This document shows positions 1 to 20,600 of a stretch of 20,600 bases of DNA, in pieces. Position 1 is the first letter of the stretch. Each line of letters starts with the position of its first letter. A model generated the notes under the pieces. That model made no database searches. It worked only from the letters and a program-made list of their open reading frames with translations, and was not told where the DNA came from. Source of the DNA: Leptospira alstonii serovar Sichuan str. 79601 (GTDB lineage: Bacteria; Spirochaetota; Leptospiria; Leptospirales; Leptospiraceae); assembly GCF_000347175.1 (NCBI RefSeq), contig NZ_ANIK01000042.1, positions 1 to 20,600 of the forward strand, written 5' to 3'. Both the position numbers and the translations under genes were made by a program.

Positions 1-62
1 GGATAGGAGGGTCAGATGTCAGGGTTAAAGTTTTCCGTTTTATCCATAACGGTATGGAATAG
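1..62 (+). CDS. Possible C-terminal tail of a truncated gene
   Basis: Frame 3 is open from the left edge to a TAG at 60-62 and would encode about 19 residues ending in RFIHNGME. A GC-rich hairpin with a T-rich tail lies 33 bp downstream (95-118), which fits the end of a transcription unit. The fragment is too short to recognise a family, and an open frame of this length is expected by chance, so this is only a suggestion. Confidence 0.2.
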   Translation, partial: IGGSDVRVKVFRFIHNGME

Positions 63-94
63 ATCATGGTTCCACCGTTCGTTTTAAGGAAAAC

Positions 95-118
95 GCGGGA
101 GTTCCCGCATTTTATTTT
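95..118 (+). terminator. Possible intrinsic terminator
   Basis: GCGGG (95-99) and CCCGC (104-108) form a five-pair GC stem around an AGTT loop. They are followed by ATTTTATTTT (109-118). The stem is short, but its position just after a possible gene end at 62 supports a terminator. The reverse strand has a weaker T run, so it might act in both directions. Confidence 0.4.
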
Positions 119-341
119 GCGGAAAAATTAGGTTTTATAAAACAAATATCTTACATCAAACTCATGTTCGTATACTCGACTACTACACAACAAAGGACAC
201 CGTCCACAAATAGAAGATACGCATGATTTTCTGTACCCATACAAAGCCATAACCCACAAGGTAGTTGAACTGGAGATAAATCTGTCGGAATTACGACAAT
301 CTACTGTGAAACTTACGCCCCACAACGCGATCCGTAGAGAG

Positions 342-596
<255 letters not shown>

Positions 597-610
597 TAGA
601 GAGCCGTTGT

Positions 611-626
611 GTTGAGTTTCCTCAAC
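611..626. repeat. Short hairpin GTTGAG/CTCAAC
   Basis: GTTGAG (611-616) and CTCAAC (621-626) pair around a TTTC loop inside the outer element. It has no T tract and is not a standard terminator. Confidence 0.4.
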
Positions 627-675
627 GCGCCCGCCGTTGCACTTTAGTTTCCCCAAATTTTGGGTGGTGGGAAGA

Positions 676-778
676 AACTCAATTTCGCTCTCTATGCATC
701 GCGAAAGGTTTAACTCAATTTCGCTCTCTATGCATCGCGAAAGGTTTAACTCAATTTCGCTCTCTATGCATCGCGAAA
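676..778. repeat. 36-bp tandem repeat, about 2.9 copies
   Basis: Three consecutive units begin at 676, 712 and 748. The first two are 36 bp and identical; the third stops after 31 bp. Each unit contains TTTCGC and GCGAAA as inverted halves around a 12-nt centre with ATGCAT, so each can fold. The perfect identity points to recent expansion. There are no unique spacers, so it is not a CRISPR array. It lies inside the outer MITE-like copy. Confidence 0.9.
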
Positions 779-946
779 TAGGCAGAAAGGCTCGGGAGAA
801 TTTCCTATATCAGAAAATCATACTTTTTGCAAGTACCAAATAGGATTCTTCTCGAAACGTTTGCCTTTTTGATCCTCTGATTCCAAAATTCTTTTCAACT
901 TGTAGGGTTGCTTATGGCCCCCGCCTAGGCAAGGCAGCGATCCGTT

Positions 947-2671
<1,725 letters not shown>

Positions 2672-2685
2672 AAAATTTTAAGCGT

Positions 2686-3494
<809 letters not shown>

Positions 3495-4154
3495 TTAAAC
3501 GATCGGACTTTCGTTCCTAAGATCGCCTTTGAAAGTTTTGCCCATCACGTTTGGATAAAAATCCTTCAAACCTTGGATTACGAACTCGAAAGGAAAATCG
3601 TCGTAAACGCCCCGATCATTCACGTATTCCATAAACTTCTTGCCTTGTCCGTCGAAAGAATGAAAAATCGTATCCTTTTTCCCGTCGAAGTCCAAGGCCG
3701 GAACTCCGAAACGTTTACAAAGTTCCCTGTCAAATACGGGAGTCGCTTTGATCCAAGTTCCATCGATTAGAATTTCTGCATATCCATGGAACGCAAAAAC
3801 GGAAGTTCCCAAATGACGGATCAATCTTTCGCTCGCAAGATGATTGACGACGTCCGAAAATCCGATCTTGGACGGGAACCCCAAGGCCCTGGCGCCCGCG
3901 GCAAAAAGAATCGACTTGGGAATACAATAGTTTTGTTCGCTTTCCGCGATCCTACCGGCTTGATACGATTCTTTCCGATCGGTCGCTTGGTAAGGGTTGT
4001 ATCGAATTCCGTCCCGAACTCCCAAATAAAATTCCTTCAATTTTTCCAAAGGTGAATTTGTAGAGGTCGTATATTTTTCCAAAAACATCCGGACCGGCGC
4101 GGATTGGTAATCGAAATAGTAAGTGGGTTTTAGATACGGTTCTAAAAATTGCAT
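3495..4154 (-). CDS. Transglutaminase-like cysteine peptidase-fold protein
   Basis: The protein has 219 residues from the ATG at 4154. The catalytic triad of the transglutaminase-like superfamily is visible in order: Cys77 in NYCIPKSILFAAGARALG, His123 in FAFHGYAEI, and Asp142 in WIKATPVFD. The glycine-rich, hydrophobic helix after the Cys and the strand around the His are typical of the core fold. Bacterial members are usually peptidases, amidases or accessory proteins; the substrate is unknown. No signal peptide is seen, so it is probably cytoplasmic. I chose 4154 because AAGAAGGGA lies just upstream and homology-like sequence begins there. An in-frame TTG at 4238 would add 28 residues but has no ribosome site and runs into an inverted repeat. 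Confidence 0.85.
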   Translation of the reverse strand: MQFLEPYLKPTYYFDYQSAPVRMFLEKYTTSTNSPLEKLKEFYLGVRDGIRYNPYQATDRKESYQAGRIAESEQNYCIPKSILFAAGARALGFPSKIGFSDVVNHLASERLIRHLGTSVFAFHGYAEILIDGTWIKATPVFDRELCKRFGVPALDFDGKKDTIFHSFDGQGKKFMEYVNDRGVYDDFPFEFVIQGLKDFYPNVMGKTFKGDLRNESPIV

Positions 4155-4230
4155 GAGTCCCTTCTTGCCGACTTTTTTTGTCCTATTGAACGCGAGTTCC
4201 GTATAACGATGCGAAAGCGATTGAAGCGAG

Positions 4231-4290
4231 ATCAACAAATTGAAATTACGAAAGGATTTCGTTTTTCGTGCCGATCGTCAATTTGTTGAT
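4231..4290. repeat. Nested inverted repeat upstream of the transglutaminase-like gene
   Basis: ATCAACAAATTG (4231-4242) is the exact reverse complement of CAATTTGTTGAT (4279-4290). Inside the 36-nt interval ACGAAA (4248-4253) pairs with TTTCGT (4257-4262), followed by TTTTT on the plus strand. It lies between divergent genes and could be an operator, a cruciform or a leftover repeat. Confidence 0.6.
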
Positions 4291-4602
4291 CAGAGCATTA
4301 TGTTTCGACCCGTAGGGAGAAACATTGAGTTCAAGCGCAGTCCGGCCGTTAGGCCGGATTCGCCCAAACTTGATCCGTGAATTCGCGTTAGTTACAAACT
4401 TTTAGAGCGTTTGGCCCACGTCGAGTGGATTCGTTCGAAGTATTCCAGAAAAGAATGATATTCGAATTCTATAAAAGCGGACGTTTTCTTTCGAAAATTT
4501 GGATTCAAAATTTTTTATTTTTGAACTTCAAGTCCATTATGAGATTGAAATTCCCAAACGGCGCCCCATTTATTGTAAATTCGTTTTTTAAGGGAGAAAC
4601 TC
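4291..4602. other. Divergent intergenic region with a GC hairpin and a dispersed repeat end
   Basis: This spacer separates the transglutaminase-like gene from the cytochrome/YceI/barrel operon. TCCGGCC (4341-4347) and GGCCGGA (4352-4358) form a strong seven-pair hairpin with a GTTA loop. The stretch 4351-4388 (ATTCGCCCAAACTT then GTGAATTCGCGT) is repeated in slightly diverged form at about 10471-10510. The remaining AT-rich sequence probably holds the operon promoter, but I could not pick convincing -35/-10 boxes. Confidence 0.4.
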
Positions 4603-9060
<4,458 letters not shown>

Positions 9061-9125
9061 GGAGAGGAGCTACTGTTCTAAAAATCGACCAAACCGGATG
9101 CCAATCTTAAACCCATTCGGACTTC

Positions 9126-9160
<35 letters not shown>

Positions 9161-9168
9161 TCTGACCT

Positions 9169-9573
<405 letters not shown>

Positions 9574-9593
9574 CGACCTTTCGCAATCAAACC

Positions 9594-9678
<85 letters not shown>

Positions 9679-9707
9679 GATTTTAAACCTTCTTTTTTAC
9701 AAGTAAA

Positions 9708-9772
<65 letters not shown>

Positions 9773-9780
9773 ACAATAAA

Positions 9781-9924
9781 ACTCAAGACTCGAAGCGAGT
9801 TTTGGTAAAGCATTTCGAGCTCTCGTAAAGAGCGAGGAAATGCTTCCGAGGAACACGATGTTCAGAGGCCAAAACGAGACGCCGTGGAGCCCAATTTATC
9901 AGGATGATAAATTGCGTAACGGCG
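9781..9924. other. Densely folded non-coding module
   Basis: Successive inverted repeats fill this stretch. They are ACTCG/CGAGT (9788-9800), GTTTTGG (9799-9805) with CCAAAAC (9869-9875), and AAGCATTTC (9808-9816) with GAAATGCTT (9837-9845) enclosing GCTCT/AGAGC. Then come GAACA/TGTTC (9851-9863), CAATTTATC (9892-9900) with GATAAATTG (9906-9914), and CGCCGT (9880-9885) with ACGGCG (9919-9924). Two closed domains result, one a three-way junction. It resembles a structured RNA or a folded recombination substrate. No promoter is evident. It sits between partial tRNA copies, as if inserted there. Confidence 0.55.
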
Positions 9925-9987
9925 AGTCGCCCCATCGGCAAATTTTAAACTCTTTCCTTTTACAAGTAAATTCAAAAACCACCGGGA
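9924..9987 (+). repeat. Third partial tRNA-Leu repeat unit
   Basis: GAGTCGCCCCATCGGCA, followed by AATTTTAAAC, a T-rich tract, ACAAGTAAATTCAAAA and CCACCGGGA, repeats the junction of the second copy (9743-9772) and the linker at 9678-9723. It carries the same CGCCCC change as the second copy, so it derives from that copy rather than from the functional tRNA. Confidence 0.8.
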
Positions 9988-10262
9988 CCATTCCATAAAT
10001 CTGTCGGAATTCCGACAATCCTCCGTGAAACAACAAGCCCCACCCGCATTTTGGGTGGAGGGAAGAGGTGATTGGGAAGGCTCGTGATATTTTTCTAATA
10101 TTCTAAAATCATACTTTTTGCAAGTAAAAAGCTTCATTCCTGTCGAAACGCTTGCGTTTTATTGTATGTAAAATCCTAATGCCTAACCACTCGCCACTTG
10201 AAACGTGCGTTTTTGATCCTTCTTCTTCCAAAATCCCTTTCAACTTGTGGGGTCGGTTATCG
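9988..10262. mobile_element. Decayed third copy of the MITE-like element
   Basis: The modules follow the order of 342-596. The first is the perfect palindrome TGTCGGAATTCCGACA (10002-10017). A CCACCC/GGGTGG hairpin, GGAAGGCTCG, and AATCATACTTTTTGCAAGTA (about 10108-10127) follow. The right end is ACTTGTGGGGTCGGTTATCG (10243-10262), a decayed terminal repeat. The left end (CCATTCCATAAATCTG) has lost most of the terminal repeat. About 40 extra bases lie before GTGCGTTTTTGATCC. Confidence 0.65.
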
Positions 10263-10969
<707 letters not shown>

Positions 10970-10996
10970 AGACTTTACTCCACTTTAAGAACCCTT

Positions 10997-11025
10997 ATTC
11001 TAACGATTTAGGAACGTCCTCGCAA
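10997..11025 (-). promoter_or_regulatory. Probable promoter of the DoxX-like gene
   Basis: On the minus strand TTGCGA (11025-11020) and TAGAAT (11002-10997) are separated by exactly 17 nt and lie 28 nt upstream of the ATG at 10969. This is the best sigma70-type match seen in the window. Confidence 0.5.
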
Positions 11026-11101
11026 GGACTTTTTAGAAAAACGTAAAGTTATAAAATAATGACTCGATTTATTAAGGCCGGAATCCGAATCAAAAGTCGG
11101 C

Positions 11102-11977
<876 letters not shown>

Positions 11978-12014
11978 CCGGGTAAACAATATCAAGTTCC
12001 CACTCGCGAGTCGT

Positions 12015-13232
<1,218 letters not shown>

Positions 13233-13243
13233 GGATGGCTAAA

Positions 13244-14756
<1,513 letters not shown>

Positions 14757-14767
<11 letters not shown>

Positions 14768-15218
14768 CGGGAAGCTCCACGATTTCCAGCCAATATTTTC
14801 CCAGGGTTCGAATCGTTTCCATAAACGCGCCGAACTCCACCGGCTTTCGAATGAACGAGTTTGCACCCAGATCGTAAGTTTGAAACATATCCTCCTCCTC
14901 TCTCGAAGTTGTGAGAACGATGACCGGAATCTTTTTGAACTCCGCGGAGGACTTGATCGTTTTCAAGACCTCTCTTCCGTCCATTCTGGGCATATTCAGA
15001 TCCAAAAGAATGAATCCCGGCCTAGGGTATTTTAGAATATCAGAATATTCTCCTTTGTTTTGAAGGAACTCGAATAATTCCTCCCCGTCCTTCACAAAAT
15101 GCAAGGGATTGACGAGATTATTTTCCCGAAAACCGTCCTTCATCAATAGACGATCGTCCGGATCATCCTCGGCAACGAGGATATGAATCGAATTGCGATT
15201 TTTAACTTCCACTTTCAT
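14757..15218 (-). CDS. Stand-alone receiver domain (Rcp1-like response regulator)
   Basis: The 153-residue protein is a single receiver domain without an output domain. The acidic residues are in AEDDPDD (16-22). The phospho-acceptor is Asp73 in FILLDLNMPRMDG, followed by Thr103/Thr104 and Lys125 in FIRKP. The long insert after the first helix and the NMPRMDG motif resemble the Rcp1 regulators that partner phytochrome-type kinases. The ATG lies 5 nt after the stop of the sensor kinase, whose HisKA domain is also of the phytochrome type. It most likely takes phosphate from that kinase and passes it on in a relay. Its end overlaps the hybrid kinase start by 11 nt, suggesting translational coupling. 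Confidence 0.95.
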
Positions 15219-15223
15219 ACTTT

Positions 15224-17887
<2,664 letters not shown>

Positions 17888-17930
17888 AACAATCGCCGAA
17901 GGAGGACAATTCTAACTTCTTTATGAAAGA

Positions 17931-20233
<2,303 letters not shown>

Positions 20234-20414
20234 ATTCTTAATAGACGTGTTTTAGTGGATAGATGTTAGGAACTAGCGGTTAGGATTTTAAATCAAAAAT
20301 CCATACTTGTGTCCCGGTTCAACCCCACAAAATACTTGGATCGCAAGATAAATCTGTCGGAATTACGACAAATCTTCTGTGAAACTTACGCCCTGCAACG
20401 CGATCCGTAGAGAG
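20234..20414. repeat. Copy of the left-end dispersed repeat
   Basis: The stretch from about 20339 to 20414 closely repeats 275-341. It includes AGATAAATCTGTCGG, the TGTCGGAATTACGACA near-palindrome, GTGAAACTTACGCCC and GCAACGCGATCCGTAGAGAG. It is in the same orientation as the left copy. The rest (20234-20335) is AT-rich with no gene seen. Confidence 0.8.
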
Positions 20415-20434
20415 CCATAACCTTACCCACAAGT
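20415..20434. repeat. Probable terminal inverted repeat of an insertion sequence
   Basis: CCATAACCTTACCCACAAGT is identical to the left terminal repeat of the element at 342-596. It lies directly beyond the stop codon of the transposase fragment, the usual position for an IS end. Confidence 0.65.
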
Positions 20435-20600
20435 TAGGTTTTCGTGAGTAATTTAAACATAAACCCGATTTCCATAGCTCTCATGAGGCCTTTAAAAATG
20501 GTAAGGGGGCCCGGAGGAGCATCGGAATTGCGAGCCAAGTGCCCGCCTAATTTAGCAATCCACAGTAAGACGGTTCCTAACTCGGGTTCTTCCTTAGGAG
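20434..20600 (-). CDS. IS4-family transposase, C-terminal fragment cut by the window edge
   Basis: Reading leftward from the edge, the frame is open for 54 residues and stops at TAA (20436-20434). The sequence includes EPELGTVLLWIAKLGGHLAR, then NSDAPPGPLTIFKGLMRAME. This matches the Tn5/IS50-type dimerisation region at the end of IS4-family transposases, with its WIAKLGG-x-L-x-R and PG-x-x-x-(I/L)-(W/F)-(R/K)-GL pattern. The catalytic DDE part lies outside the window, so activity cannot be judged. Its stop codon shares a base with the 20-bp terminal repeat at 20415-20434. Confidence 0.8.
   Translation of the reverse strand, partial: PKEEPELGTVLLWIAKLGGHLARNSDAPPGPLTIFKGLMRAMEIGFMFKLLTKT

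Noticed and set aside
128..325. Minus-strand open frame of 65 residues
   Set aside because: It is a translation of the dispersed repeat. A similar peptide (CRNSDRF) appears from another repeat copy at 9862-10137, so the frame follows the repeat, not a gene.
676..778. Short CRISPR array
   Set aside because: The 36-bp units are directly adjacent with no spacers, and no cas gene is present.

Overview
The window most likely comes from a Leptospira chromosome, probably a pathogenic-clade species. The evidence is a moderate-GC spirochaete-like base composition, relaxed lipoprotein boxes, many genes without a Shine-Dalgarno sequence, a long multi-PAS histidine kinase and cyclic-nucleotide-gated patatin, and abundant short dispersed repeats between genes. 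The genus is inferred from the protein and repeat character; no search was run.

Layout. Positions 1-946 hold no convincing complete gene. They contain a possible gene tail with a hairpin terminator, then nested copies of a small miniature transposable element (MITE-like) and a 36-bp tandem repeat. A methyl-accepting chemotaxis protein (minus strand, 947-2671) is followed by an AT-rich gene-poor stretch, a transglutaminase-like protein (minus) and a structured spacer. From 4603 to 6670 three plus-strand genes overlap end to start: a c-type-cytochrome-like lipoprotein, a YceI-family protein and a DUF5777-type outer-membrane beta-barrel. A spacer with a perfect 15-bp hairpin separates them from a convergent gene for a 665-residue low-complexity envelope protein. 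Next come a hotdog thioesterase and tRNA-Leu(CAA). About 900 bp after the tRNA are filled with partial tRNA copies, a densely folded module and another MITE copy. A DoxX-like membrane protein follows.

The right half (11102-20233) is one minus-strand run. In transcription order it encodes a patatin-like phospholipase with cyclic-nucleotide-binding domains, a PAS/GAF sensor kinase, a stand-alone receiver, a receiver-kinase hybrid with a degenerate C-terminal receiver-like domain, a receiver-EAL c-di-GMP phosphodiesterase, and an unrecognised protein. Spacings of 5 nt, an overlap of about 11 nt, and 11 nt make the four signalling genes a coherent phosphorelay with a c-di-GMP output.

The right edge carries the 3' end of an IS4-family (Tn5/IS50-like) transposase. 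Its last codons abut a 20-bp sequence identical to both terminal inverted repeats of the 255-bp element at 342-596. The window therefore appears to contain a non-autonomous element together with one end of its likely parent insertion sequence. This pairing, the phosphorelay, the cytochrome/YceI/barrel operon and the structured tRNA-linked region are the items most worth a second look.
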